Below, piece by piece: positions 24,232-32,352 of a stretch of 64,000 nt of DNA. The stretch is from NCBI GenBank assembly GCA_018262095.1, contig JAGTRW010000005.1:62001-126000 (forward strand). The letters are read 5' to 3'. The notes under the pieces were generated by a model. The model did not search any database. It had not been told where the DNA came from and saw only the letters and a program-made list of their open reading frames with translations. How positions within the stretch are numbered: position 1 is the stretch's first letter; the number at the start of each line of letters is the position of its first letter. This DNA is from Pseudomonadota bacterium. GTDB taxonomy: Bacteria > Pseudomonadota > Gammaproteobacteria > Burkholderiales > Rhodocyclaceae. A program made the position numbers and the translations under genes.

Positions 24232-25317
24232 TTAGCGTTCAGTGCAGGAAATGCACGGGTCGATGCTATTGACGATGATCGCGATGTCAGCGATCTTGGC
24301 CCCTTTGAGCATGAAGCGCAACGCATCCCAATTCATGAAGCTCGGCACCCGCCACTTGACGCGCTCGGGCCGCGGCGAATCGATCGTCCGCACGTAGTAA
24401 ATGAGTTCGCCGCGCGGCGCCTCGCACTTGGCGATGGCTTCGCCCGGCGGGATCGGCGGCCGTTCGCTGGTGCAGCTGATCGGCCCGTCGGGTAGTTGAT
24501 CGAGGCATTGGCGGATGAGGTCGATGGCGGTGGCGGCCTCGGCCAGGCGGATCATCGCGCGCGACCAGACGTCGCCGTCGGCCAGCGTATGCACCGGCAC
24601 CTCGAGGCGGTCGTAGGCGGCGTAGGGTGCCTTGGTGCGAACGTCGTAGTCGATGCCGCAGGCGCGCGCCACCGGCCCGACCACCGAGCAGTCGACGGCG
24701 TCGGCGCGGGTCAGCACGCCGATGCCGCGCGTGCGGCCGAGGATCGATCCGTTCGTGCGGTAGAGCGCGGTAATTTCGGCGACTGCCGGCGCCAGCCGGT
24801 CGAGTTGCGCCCTGAGGTAGGCCGCGCCCTCGCCGTCGATGTCGTAGCGTACGCCGCCGACGATGTTGGCGCCGATGTCCATGCGGTTGCCGAAAACCGT
24901 TTCCTTGACGTCCTGCATCATCTCGCGAACTTCCATGACGTGCATGAAGAGCGATTCGAAACCGACCAGATGAGCGAGAACGCTGACGTTGAAGAGGTTC
25001 GACGCGACGCGCTTGATCTCGTCGGCGATCACGCGCAGGTATTCGGCGCGCGGCGGAACGACCAGACCGGCGATCTGCTCGATGGCCATGGCGTAAGCCT
25101 GCGGGTGGCTGTTCGAACACAGCGAGCAGATGCGTTCGGTGAGCACGATGTTCTGGAAGATGTTGCGCTTGGTCGCGAGATACTCGATGCCGCGATGGAC
25201 GTGGCCGGCGTGGATGTCGACGTGGGCGACGGTTTCGCCGGAAACGTCGATGCGAAAATACATCGGTTCTTCGAGCGCGACGTGCAGCGGTCCGACCGGA
25301 ATGGTGAAGTTGCTCAT
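24232..25317 (-). CDS. Group 4 [NiFe] hydrogenase large subunit (HycE/EchE/CooH-like)
   Basis: Catalytic subunit that forms or consumes H2 at a NiFe(CN)2CO centre. The four nickel-binding cysteines are present: C64 and C67 (RICSLCSNSH) and C355 and C358 (DPCISCTER). The 361-residue protein lacks the NuoC-like extension of HycE; a separate gene encodes it. The chain ends three residues after the last cysteine pair begins, so there is no C-terminal peptide for a HycI-type protease to remove, as I recall for EchE and CooH. The start at 25317 overlaps the upstream gene by 4 bases. Confidence 0.92.
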   Translation of the reverse strand: MSNFTIPVGPLHVALEEPMYFRIDVSGETVAHVDIHAGHVHRGIEYLATKRNIFQNIVLTERICSLCSNSHPQAYAMAIEQIAGLVVPPRAEYLRVIADEIKRVASNLFNVSVLAHLVGFESLFMHVMEVREMMQDVKETVFGNRMDIGANIVGGVRYDIDGEGAAYLRAQLDRLAPAVAEITALYRTNGSILGRTRGIGVLTRADAVDCSVVGPVARACGIDYDVRTKAPYAAYDRLEVPVHTLADGDVWSRAMIRLAEAATAIDLIRQCLDQLPDGPISCTSERPPIPPGEAIAKCEAPRGELIYYVRTIDSPRPERVKWRVPSFMNWDALRFMLKGAKIADIAIIVNSIDPCISCTER

Positions 25318-25904
25318 GACTTGCTCCCCGTCTGCGCCATTATTTTCTCCCACAGCCCCTTGGTGGTGGCGCTGTTGGCCAGCGCCGAAAAGGGAATCAG
25401 CCGTTCCAGAACGGCGCCGTCGATCGATGGATCGATGAACAGGCGGCGCGGGTCGGGATGGCCGCTGACGACCACTGAATAGAGTTCCATCAGCTCGCGC
25501 TCGGGCCAGTCGGCGCAGCGGAAGAGCGGCGTCAGCGAGGCGATATTGCCGCCGAACGGCACGTGCGCGATCAGCGTCACGGTGTCGCCGTTGACGTCGA
25601 AGTGGTAGTTGATCTCGAAGGTCTTGCCGTCGCTGGCGACGCCGCCGAAGAAGGTCGGCAGCACCGCTGCTTCGCCTTCCGCCGGTGCCGGCGTTGCCGG
25701 CGCCTTGGGCTGCAGGATGGTGATCGTCGATAGCCGGGCGCCGAGGTTTTTCATGAAGGTCGCTGCCGGCAGCAGGTCGTCCTTGCTGGCCAGCGTGCAC
25801 CAGGCGCAGCTGACGCCCTTGGCGTCGGTCTTGCTGGTGAACTCAATTCCGGCTGGCGCGGTGGTCGCCAAGCAGAGCTCGAGCGTCTCGGGCAGTTTGC
25901 TCAT
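25314..25904 (-). CDS. NuoC-like (30 kDa) hydrogenase subunit
   Basis: A 196-residue subunit with the complex I 30-kDa fold. The family region ADWPERELMELYSVVVSGHP lies near residue 130, followed by the RLFIDP motif. An internal Ala/Pro-rich stretch (about 68-82) is a linker. It overlaps both neighbours by 4 bases, in line with co-translation. It probably braces the large and small subunits of the hydrogenase. Confidence 0.85.
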   Translation of the reverse strand: MSKLPETLELCLATTAPAGIEFTSKTDAKGVSCAWCTLASKDDLLPAATFMKNLGARLSTITILQPKAPATPAPAEGEAAVLPTFFGGVASDGKTFEINYHFDVNGDTVTLIAHVPFGGNIASLTPLFRCADWPERELMELYSVVVSGHPDPRRLFIDPSIDGAVLERLIPFSALANSATTKGLWEKIMAQTGSKS

Positions 25905-26404
25905 GATGTGGCTCCTCGTTCAGCCAGGGCCTTCTTGCGGCAACCCGGGCAGAGATTGCGTTGTTGTTCGATTTCCTCGGCGCTAAATGGCGGATTGACG
26001 CCGACCGGGTTGGGCGCGCTCGACAGCGTCTTGGCGCCGCACGCGCTGCAATTAACATAAGCGATGACTTCGCGGATGGCCATGGTGAACTCGTCCTCGA
26101 CGGCGTGCGCCAGGTGCCAGTCGGTGGTCTGTTGGATCGCGTCGGTTGGGCAGTAGTGTTCGCACAGGCCGCAGAACACGCAGCTGTTGTGCCACATCAT
26201 GAAGCGCAGCCCTTCCGGCGTCTTGTCGAAACGGATGGCGCCGGGCGCGCAGACCTGCTCGCAGGCGCGGCAGCCGGTGCACGAGGCGAGCTTGAAGGCG
26301 ACGCGGCCGCGAAACTTGTCGGGCGTCCACGCCGGGCCGAAGGGGTAGCTCACGGTCGATGGGCCGCGCACCAGGTTTTGCATCAGATTTTTGATGAAGT
26401 TCAT
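25901..26404 (-). CDS. NuoI/HycF-like 2[4Fe-4S] ferredoxin subunit
   Basis: A 167-residue polyferredoxin subunit. The clusters are CTGCRACEQVC (about residue 42) and CVFCGLCEHYC (about 75). Two more CxxC pairs, CSAC (about 120) and CPGC (about 153), may bind zinc or iron, as in HycF-type proteins. It should pass electrons from a soluble ferredoxin to the small subunit. The start at 26404 follows the small-subunit gene by 18 bp. Confidence 0.88.
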   Translation of the reverse strand: MNFIKNLMQNLVRGPSTVSYPFGPAWTPDKFRGRVAFKLASCTGCRACEQVCAPGAIRFDKTPEGLRFMMWHNSCVFCGLCEHYCPTDAIQQTTDWHLAHAVEDEFTMAIREVIAYVNCSACGAKTLSSAPNPVGVNPPFSAEEIEQQRNLCPGCRKKALAERGATS

Positions 26405-26422
26405 GAGCGTTCCTGATTGGGT

Positions 26423-26875
26423 TCAAAGGCGCTCGCGCCAGATCGCGATGGCCTGGGCGATTCCTTCGATGATGGCCTGCGGGCGCGGCGCGCAGCCGGG
26501 GATGTTGACGTCGACCGGGAGGTACTTGGAGAGCGGCGCCAGCACCGCGTAGCTGTCGCGGAAGATGCCGCCCGAAATCGGGCAGACGCCGACGGCGACG
26601 GTGACCTTGGGTTCGGGAACTTCGTCATAGACGCGCAGCACGCTGTCCTTGACGCGCGCCGTCAGCGGCCCGGTGATCAGCACGATGTCGGCGTGGCGCG
26701 GGCTGCCGCAGTACTGGCAGCCGAGCCGCTCGACGTCGTAGCGCGGGATCAACGCGGTGGTCGCGCATTCGACGTCGCAGCCGTTGCACGAGCCGGCGTT
26801 GATGCGATAGATCCACGGCGAGAGCGACGCCATGCGGCGCGTCTGCGTGGAGAACATTTGTTTCAGAGAAGTCAT
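26423..26875 (-). CDS. Hydrogenase small subunit (NuoB/HycG-like)
   Basis: A 150-residue small subunit carrying the proximal [4Fe-4S] cluster. Ligands are in CNGCDVEC near residue 30 and later cysteines GVCPISGG (about 97) and PGCAPRP (about 127). No signal peptide is present, as expected for a cytosol-facing group 4 enzyme. It is encoded between the NuoH-like and NuoI-like genes. Confidence 0.88.
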   Translation of the reverse strand: MTSLKQMFSTQTRRMASLSPWIYRINAGSCNGCDVECATTALIPRYDVERLGCQYCGSPRHADIVLITGPLTARVKDSVLRVYDEVPEPKVTVAVGVCPISGGIFRDSYAVLAPLSKYLPVDVNIPGCAPRPQAIIEGIAQAIAIWRERL

Positions 26876-26888
26876 GGCATTTTCCTGT

Positions 26889-27845
26889 TCAGGCCAGTGC
26901 GACGCAGGCCAGGGAAAGAACCGCCAAAGCCAGCGGCCATTTGAGGAAGAAACGGAAAGCCTGGTCGATGCGCAACCGACCGCAGGAAACGCGAACCACC
27001 GAGACGCCGATCAGCATCAGCGCGATCAGTTTTACGAGGTGCACCGCGAGGCCAGCGATTCCGTCGGGAGCGATCGGGTAGAAGAGCGCGACGCCGAGGC
27101 CGAGGACGACGACCGCCTTCAAGGCCGACATGATCTTGAAGAGGCCGAGCGCCGGGCCCGAGTATTCGAGCAGCGGCCCTTCGAGCACCTCGGTTTCGGC
27201 CTCGGGAATGTCGAACGGAATGATTCCCAGGTTGGCCGGGTAGAAGGCCAGGAAGGCGGCCAGCGCCGGCCACAGCAGCGGGTCGAAGAGAAAGGCGCCA
27301 TGCGTCTGCTGATAGGCGATGATCTCGGGCAGCGAAAAGCTCACCAAGCCGCCCTGGCCGAGCCCGGTGCGCATCGCGACGGCGGCGACGACGAGCACCA
27401 GCGGTCCTTCGTAGGCCAGCATCATGGCCATTTCGCGCGAAAAGCCGATGGCCCCGAAAGGCGATCCCGACGCCGATCCGGCGATCATCAGCACGACCGC
27501 CGGGACGGTCAGCAGATAGAGCAGTACCAGCAGGTCGCCGAGCAGCGGGTCGGGCGTATAGAAGCCGGCGATCGGCACCAGCGCGGCGGCCAGCGCCATC
27601 GCCACGGCGCCGATCAGCGGCGCGCCGAGAAAGACCGGCTGACACGCGGTATCGGGAACCATGGTGCGCTTCTTGGCGAGCTTGACGAGGTCGTAGAACG
27701 GCTGCGCCAGCGGTGGCCCGACGCGACCCTGGAGGCGAGCCGCGAGGCGCCGGTCGAGTCCCTTGAGCGAGAGGCCGAGCGCCAGCGCGAACAGGCCGCC
27801 GGGGAAGATCAGCATGGCAAGTGGAGTGTAGAGCGATTCGATCAT
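26889..27845 (-). CDS. NuoH/HycD-like membrane subunit
   Basis: A 318-residue integral membrane subunit with about eight hydrophobic segments. The NuoH motif GPPLAQPFYDLVKLAKK lies near residue 42, and EAETEVLEGPLLEYSG near residue 215 holds the acidic loop at the quinone-site equivalent. It anchors the soluble arm to the membrane. The ATG at 27845 is chosen; the frame upstream lies inside the fused antiporter gene. Confidence 0.88.
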   Translation of the reverse strand: MIESLYTPLAMLIFPGGLFALALGLSLKGLDRRLAARLQGRVGPPLAQPFYDLVKLAKKRTMVPDTACQPVFLGAPLIGAVAMALAAALVPIAGFYTPDPLLGDLLVLLYLLTVPAVVLMIAGSASGSPFGAIGFSREMAMMLAYEGPLVLVVAAVAMRTGLGQGGLVSFSLPEIIAYQQTHGAFLFDPLLWPALAAFLAFYPANLGIIPFDIPEAETEVLEGPLLEYSGPALGLFKIMSALKAVVVLGLGVALFYPIAPDGIAGLAVHLVKLIALMLIGVSVVRVSCGRLRIDQAFRFFLKWPLALAVLSLACVALA

Positions 27846-27858
27846 GATAATTCTCTCT

Positions 27859-30800
27859 TTAAGCCGGCTTGATTTGAAGGTGGTCGATCGGGCTCGCGTC
27901 GTCCTCATCCTCGTCGCTGTAGCCGGTATCGTGCTTGGCGTGCAGCAGGCCGCGAATGGCGGCGTCGGGCGATTCGAAGAGGTTCGAGGCATTGACGTTG
28001 AGCTGCGCCGAGGCGATGTCGGCAACGCCGCACAGATGGATCGGCGAGCGGATCACCGCCGCGCCGCGGCCCTGGCGCAGGTAGAGCGCGGCGATCAAAC
28101 CGCCGGCCAGCAGCAGCAGCGAGAGCAGCGCCGGATGGAAGCCGCCGGTTCCCGGCAGCACGCCGGTCCAGCTCATTTCGATCGGCGTCATGCCGAGTTC
28201 TTGCTGGATGGCGGCGATCGGCACCAGCAGCAGGCCGGGCAGCAGGCCGACGGCGATACAGCCGGCGACCAGGATGCCCATCGGCACCAGCATGATCGCC
28301 GGCGCCTCCTGAGCATGCTCGGCGGCTTCGCCCGGCGAACCCATGAACGCGGCGTGCGCGAACTTGAGCACCGCGGCCAGCGTGAACAGGCTGGCGATCA
28401 GCGCGAAGATGCCGAGGATGTAGTGACCCGAGCCGAAAGCGGCCTGGTAGATCAGCCACTTCGAGGCGAAGCCGTTGAGCGGCGGAATCCCTGCGAGCGA
28501 CAGACCGGCGAACAGGAAGATGGCGAAGGTGAGCGGCATCTTGCGGCCGAGGCCGCCGAGCTCATCGAGCGTCGTCGCGTGGCTGGCCACCATGATGCAG
28601 CCGGCGCAGAGGAACAGCAGGTCCTTGAGCATCAGGTGATTGACGAAGTGCATCAGGCCGCCGGCGATGCCGAGCGGCGAGCCCTCGCTCATGCCGATTC
28701 CCAGCGCCATGGTGATGTAGCCGAGCTGGCAGACGGTGCTGTAGATCAGCAGGCGCTTGATTCCGGTCTGCACGACCGCCATGGCGCCGGCGTAGAGCAG
28801 CGTGATGCCGCCGATCAGCGCGACGGCGTACATCAACAGCGGCATCCCAGAGACGACGCCGAGACGATCGAACAGCGCTGCGCCGCCGAGCAGCGCGAAC
28901 AGCTTGAGCACGCCGTAGGGACCGCTCTTGAGCAGCACCGCCGAGATGTAACCCGAAACCGGCGTCGGCGCGGTCGCCGGGTGCATCTGGTAGTCGATGC
29001 GGATCGGCAGCATCGCCGCCTTCATCAGCATGCCCAGAACGATCAGTACCAACGCCGCGCCGAGCCAGGGGGTAGCCATTTCGGGCGCGGACTGCGCGAT
29101 CGCGGCGAAGTCGAAGCTGCCGCTCGCCGTGCCGAGCAGGGCAATGCCGAGGAACATGAAGCAGGCGCCGACGGTGTTGAACATGAAGTACTTCATCGCT
29201 TCGCGACGCGCGTCGCCGGTCTCTTCATGGACCAGCGCGACGTAGAGCGCCCAGCTGCTCATCAGCTCCCAGAAGGCGAAGAAGTTGAAGAAGTCGTGGC
29301 TGCCGGCCATTCCGATCAGGCCGGCGATGAGCAGCGCGAAGGCGGCATAGAAGCGTGGTTGGGCGTGGCCGTGCGCCAGGTAGCCGGTGGCGTAGGCCAG
29401 GTTGAGCGTGCCGACGCCGGCAACCAGCAACGCGAAAGCGAAGGACAGCGAATCGTAGCGCTCGGGTTGCGCCAGTACGGCGACGAAGGCGGCGAGTGGA
29501 ACGGCGATCGCCAGGCGCGCCGCAGCGGTCGCCGATCTCTTGCCGGCCAGCCAGATGATCGGTGCGCCGAGCGCGGCGATCAACGCTGCGGCCGGCCAGT
29601 CGAGTCTCAGGTCGGGAAGCAGCACGGGCGGCAAGCCGGCGCGACTGGCGACGAGATCGCCGATGGCGCGCACGGCGTCGAGCTGGACGCCCGGGGCGAC
29701 GCCGCCGAAGAGGATGGCGGCGGCGAGCACGGCGAGCGCGATCAGCATCGACGCCGGCGCTTCTCTGACCGCCGACCCATGGTACGGCTGGAAGAAGAGC
29801 ACGCGAACGACGCGCAGGTAGTAGAAGGCGGCGACGACGCTGCCGATGAGCAGCAGCGCGGCGACGTCGACGCGGCCGGCGTCGGCGGCCGCGGTGATCA
29901 TCAGGAACTTGCTGATGAAGCCCGAGAACGGCGGCAGTCCCATGATCGAAATGGTCGCCAGCGCGTAGCAGCCGGCCGAAAATGGCATCACCTTGCCGAG
30001 CCCGGCGAGCTCCTTGATCTGGCGCTTGCCGCTTTGCAGGATGAAGGCGCCGGCGGCGAAGAAGAGCAGCGTCTTCATCACCGCGTGGTTGCTCACGTGC
30101 AGCAGCGCGGCCGAGGTCGCGAGTGCGCTACCCAGGCCGAGAACGGCGGCGATCTCGCCGATCTGCGCCAGCGTCGAGTAAGCCAGCATGCGCTTGATCT
30201 CGGTCTGCAGCAGCGCCATCACTTCGCCATAGATCAGCGTCGCGCAGCCGAGGATGACGAGCACCATGGGCAGGTCGATTCCGGCGCCGGCGAAGCGCGC
30301 CAGAGCGGTCGCGCCGAAGACCACGTAGAGCACCTTGACCATACCGAAGATGCCGGCCTTGGTCAGGATCCCCGAGAGCGGCGCCGAGATCGACGACGGC
30401 GCTTCCGGGTGGGCGAGCGGCAGCCACGAATGCAGCGGCACCAGGCCGGCCTTGACGGCGAAGCCGGCGAAGAAACACAGCGCGGCGAGCAGGCCGACGC
30501 CGGGCGCGACTTCGCCGATCTTTTCGGCGACGGTCGCGAACTCGAAACTGCCGATCTGCGCATGCACCAGCAGAATGCCGAAGTGCATGATGTAGGCACC
30601 GGCGGCGCACATCACGAAGTAGACCAGACCGGCTTTGAGCGCTTTCGGCGTCTGCTCATGGACGACCAGCAGGTACGAGCTCCAGGTCATCAGCTCCCAG
30701 AAAACGTAGAAGTTGCCGAATTCGTGGGCGGTCGCGAGACCGAGCAAGGAACCGATCAGCAGGAAGACGAAGAAGGTGTAGCGGTTGGTCTGCTCGGCAT

Positions 30801-31707
30801 GCTTCATGTAGCCGCGCGAATAGACGACGACGAGCAGCCCGATGGTGACGAAGATCAGCGCGAAGAAACGCGACAGCGGATCGAGCCCGGGTTCCTGCAG
30901 CGTCAGCACCACCGTCGCGGCGGCGATGAGCAGCGCGGCGATGTCGCGCCAGCGCGTCGATACGCGGCCGATGGCGTAGAGCGCAAAGGCGCCAAGATAT
31001 GGCACCAGCATCAGCGTCGACCACGGCGACTCGAACTGCGGAACCTGCGTCACATCGAGCACGCCGGCGAGTGCCGCGGCGTGATGCAGGAAGGGCTCGG
31101 GCCAGATGCCCATATAGACGGTCAGCGCGCTCAGTACGGCGATCGGCGCGATCAGCCACGACGGCGCGGCGCGCAGTTCGCAGGGGCCGCTCGCCGGTTC
31201 GAGGCAGACGCGCTGGATGACGCGGATGTAGTAGACGGCGGCGATGATGGTCGCCAGCGTGCCGACCGCGGCGAGCAGCCACTGGCCCTGTTCGATCGCC
31301 GCGTAGAGCACCAGGAACTTGCTGAACGATCCCTTGAACGGCGACAAGCCCATCACCGAGAACATGCCGAAGCCGAACAGCGTGGCGGCGATCGGCATGC
31401 GCTGGCCGCTGCCGGCGAGGTCGTCGAGCGACGCCGAGCCGCTGCGGCGGATCAGCCACCAGGCGCTCAGCACGACCAGGCCGCGCATCACCAGCTGGTA
31501 GCCCAGGTGCATCAGCGCGCCGGTGTCGCCCGCCGCACCGCCGAGGCCGACGCCGAGCAGCAGGTAACCGACCTCGGCGAGCGTCGAGATGGCAATCAGT
31601 CGCGGCAGATTGCGTAGCGAGAGCAGGGCGAGGATTTCGCCGAGCAGCAGAATGATGGCGCCGAGCCAGGCCGTGATGGCGGGGTCGAAGCTTGTTGAGG
31701 CGAGCAT
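27859..31707 (-). CDS. Giant fused antiporter-like membrane subunit (1282 residues)
   Basis: Membrane arm of the hydrogenase made of several NuoL/M/N-type modules in one chain. Residues 1 to about 215 match the C-terminal half of such a module (MGLSPFKGSFSKFLVLYAA, then YYIRVIQRV). About 230-650 is a full module with FYVFWELMTWSSYLLV and GFAVKAGLVPLHSWLP, which hold the pump Glu and Lys. About 690-1130 is a second full module (FNFFAFWELMSSWALYV and GMLMKAAMLPIRI). Residues 1190-1282 form a soluble acidic tail (YSDEDEDDASP). E. coli Hyf has three separate proteins for this (HyfB, D and F). The frame is unbroken and the codon use is uniform. It is the first gene of the operon and likely drives H+ or Na+ translocation. 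Confidence 0.88.
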   Translation of the reverse strand: MLASTSFDPAITAWLGAIILLLGEILALLSLRNLPRLIAISTLAEVGYLLLGVGLGGAAGDTGALMHLGYQLVMRGLVVLSAWWLIRRSGSASLDDLAGSGQRMPIAATLFGFGMFSVMGLSPFKGSFSKFLVLYAAIEQGQWLLAAVGTLATIIAAVYYIRVIQRVCLEPASGPCELRAAPSWLIAPIAVLSALTVYMGIWPEPFLHHAAALAGVLDVTQVPQFESPWSTLMLVPYLGAFALYAIGRVSTRWRDIAALLIAAATVVLTLQEPGLDPLSRFFALIFVTIGLLVVVYSRGYMKHAEQTNRYTFFVFLLIGSLLGLATAHEFGNFYVFWELMTWSSYLLVVHEQTPKALKAGLVYFVMCAAGAYIMHFGILLVHAQIGSFEFATVAEKIGEVAPGVGLLAALCFFAGFAVKAGLVPLHSWLPLAHPEAPSSISAPLSGILTKAGIFGMVKVLYVVFGATALARFAGAGIDLPMVLVILGCATLIYGEVMALLQTEIKRMLAYSTLAQIGEIAAVLGLGSALATSAALLHVSNHAVMKTLLFFAAGAFILQSGKRQIKELAGLGKVMPFSAGCYALATISIMGLPPFSGFISKFLMITAAADAGRVDVAALLLIGSVVAAFYYLRVVRVLFFQPYHGSAVREAPASMLIALAVLAAAILFGGVAPGVQLDAVRAIGDLVASRAGLPPVLLPDLRLDWPAAALIAALGAPIIWLAGKRSATAAARLAIAVPLAAFVAVLAQPERYDSLSFAFALLVAGVGTLNLAYATGYLAHGHAQPRFYAAFALLIAGLIGMAGSHDFFNFFAFWELMSSWALYVALVHEETGDARREAMKYFMFNTVGACFMFLGIALLGTASGSFDFAAIAQSAPEMATPWLGAALVLIVLGMLMKAAMLPIRIDYQMHPATAPTPVSGYISAVLLKSGPYGVLKLFALLGGAALFDRLGVVSGMPLLMYAVALIGGITLLYAGAMAVVQTGIKRLLIYSTVCQLGYITMALGIGMSEGSPLGIAGGLMHFVNHLMLKDLLFLCAGCIMVASHATTLDELGGLGRKMPLTFAIFLFAGLSLAGIPPLNGFASKWLIYQAAFGSGHYILGIFALIASLFTLAAVLKFAHAAFMGSPGEAAEHAQEAPAIMLVPMGILVAGCIAVGLLPGLLLVPIAAIQQELGMTPIEMSWTGVLPGTGGFHPALLSLLLLAGGLIAALYLRQGRGAAVIRSPIHLCGVADIASAQLNVNASNLFESPDAAIRGLLHAKHDTGYSDEDEDDASPIDHLQIKPA

Positions 31708-31781
31708 CTTTGAATCCCTTCCCTTAAGTTCCGATCAATGAAGCGGCGCTGAAAAACCGCTTCGTCGCGTTACGCTAATCG

Positions 31782-31856
31782 TAGTATCGAAGCTCGAAGA
31801 TGCTGCGGCAATGCAAACTGGCCGATTGGAAAATTGATTGTGTCAATTTGTGACAG
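31782..31856 (-). promoter_or_regulatory. Shared-regulon promoter of the hydrogenase-tupCA operon
   Basis: On the minus strand: dyad CTGTCACAAATTGACACAA (31856-31838), 26 bp, TTGCCG (31811-31806), 17 bp, GATACT within CGATACTA (31789-31782). The leader to the ATG at 31707 is about 68 bases. Spacing agrees with the other sites. Confidence 0.6.
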
Positions 31857-31910
31857 AGCCTATTTTTTAGGCGGCGAGGACTCGCCAAGGCGGCCGCGAT
31901 CGCTTACAAA
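31838..31910 (+). promoter_or_regulatory. Possible divergent regulon promoter of hypA
   Basis: From the same dyad, 48 bp further in the plus direction lies TACAAA (31905-31910), with TCGCCA (31882-31887) 17 bp before it. The elements are weak but at the distances seen for the other promoters. A leader of about 38 bases leads to the hypA ATG, with a GGAG site. Confidence 0.4.
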
Positions 31911-31954
31911 GACGCTGTGGGCGGCCCTCGTCGACCCTCGACGGAGAACACGGG

Positions 31955-32323
31955 ATGCACGAAACGGCGATTGTCATGGGACTGATGCGCATCATCGAAA
32001 CGCACGCGGCACGCGTTGGCGTTCGCCGCGTGCTGCGGGTCAGGCTCAAGGTCGGCCGGCTGCGCGCGGTCGAACCGCAACAGCTGTGTTCGTGCTTCGA
32101 GATGTTTGCCGAAGGCACCGTCGCCGAAGGTGCCGAGCTGGTGATCGACATGCTCGGCGTGCGCGGCCGCTGCCGCACTTGCGCGAGCGAGTTCGACGTG
32201 GCGCGCTACCACTTTGAATGCCCGGCCTGCGCCGGCATCGACATCGAAGTGATCCAGGGCCAGGAGCTCTACATCGAGAGTTTCGAAGTTGATAGTGCCG
32301 TGGACGGCGAACTCAAAGGCTAG
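31955..32323 (+). CDS. hypA: Hydrogenase nickel incorporation protein HypA
   Basis: A 122-residue nickel chaperone. It begins MHE, the nickel-binding N-terminus of HypA. The zinc site is formed by CRTC (about residue 71) and CPAC (about residue 88). It works with HypB to load nickel into the hydrogenase large subunit. It is divergent from the hydrogenase operon and separate from the main hyp operon, which lacks hypA. It converges with the permease gene with a 29-bp gap. Confidence 0.93.
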   Translation: MHETAIVMGLMRIIETHAARVGVRRVLRVRLKVGRLRAVEPQQLCSCFEMFAEGTVAEGAELVIDMLGVRGRCRTCASEFDVARYHFECPACAGIDIEVIQGQELYIESFEVDSAVDGELKG

Positions 32324-32352
32324 CCGCGAGTCATGCGCTACGCTTCCTGCTG

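Noticed and set aside
27844-31617. Plus-strand open frame of 1257 codons opposite the fused antiporter gene
   Set aside because: Translation is Arg/Glu/Gln-rich with no motif. It is the complement of hydrophobic codons on the real strand.
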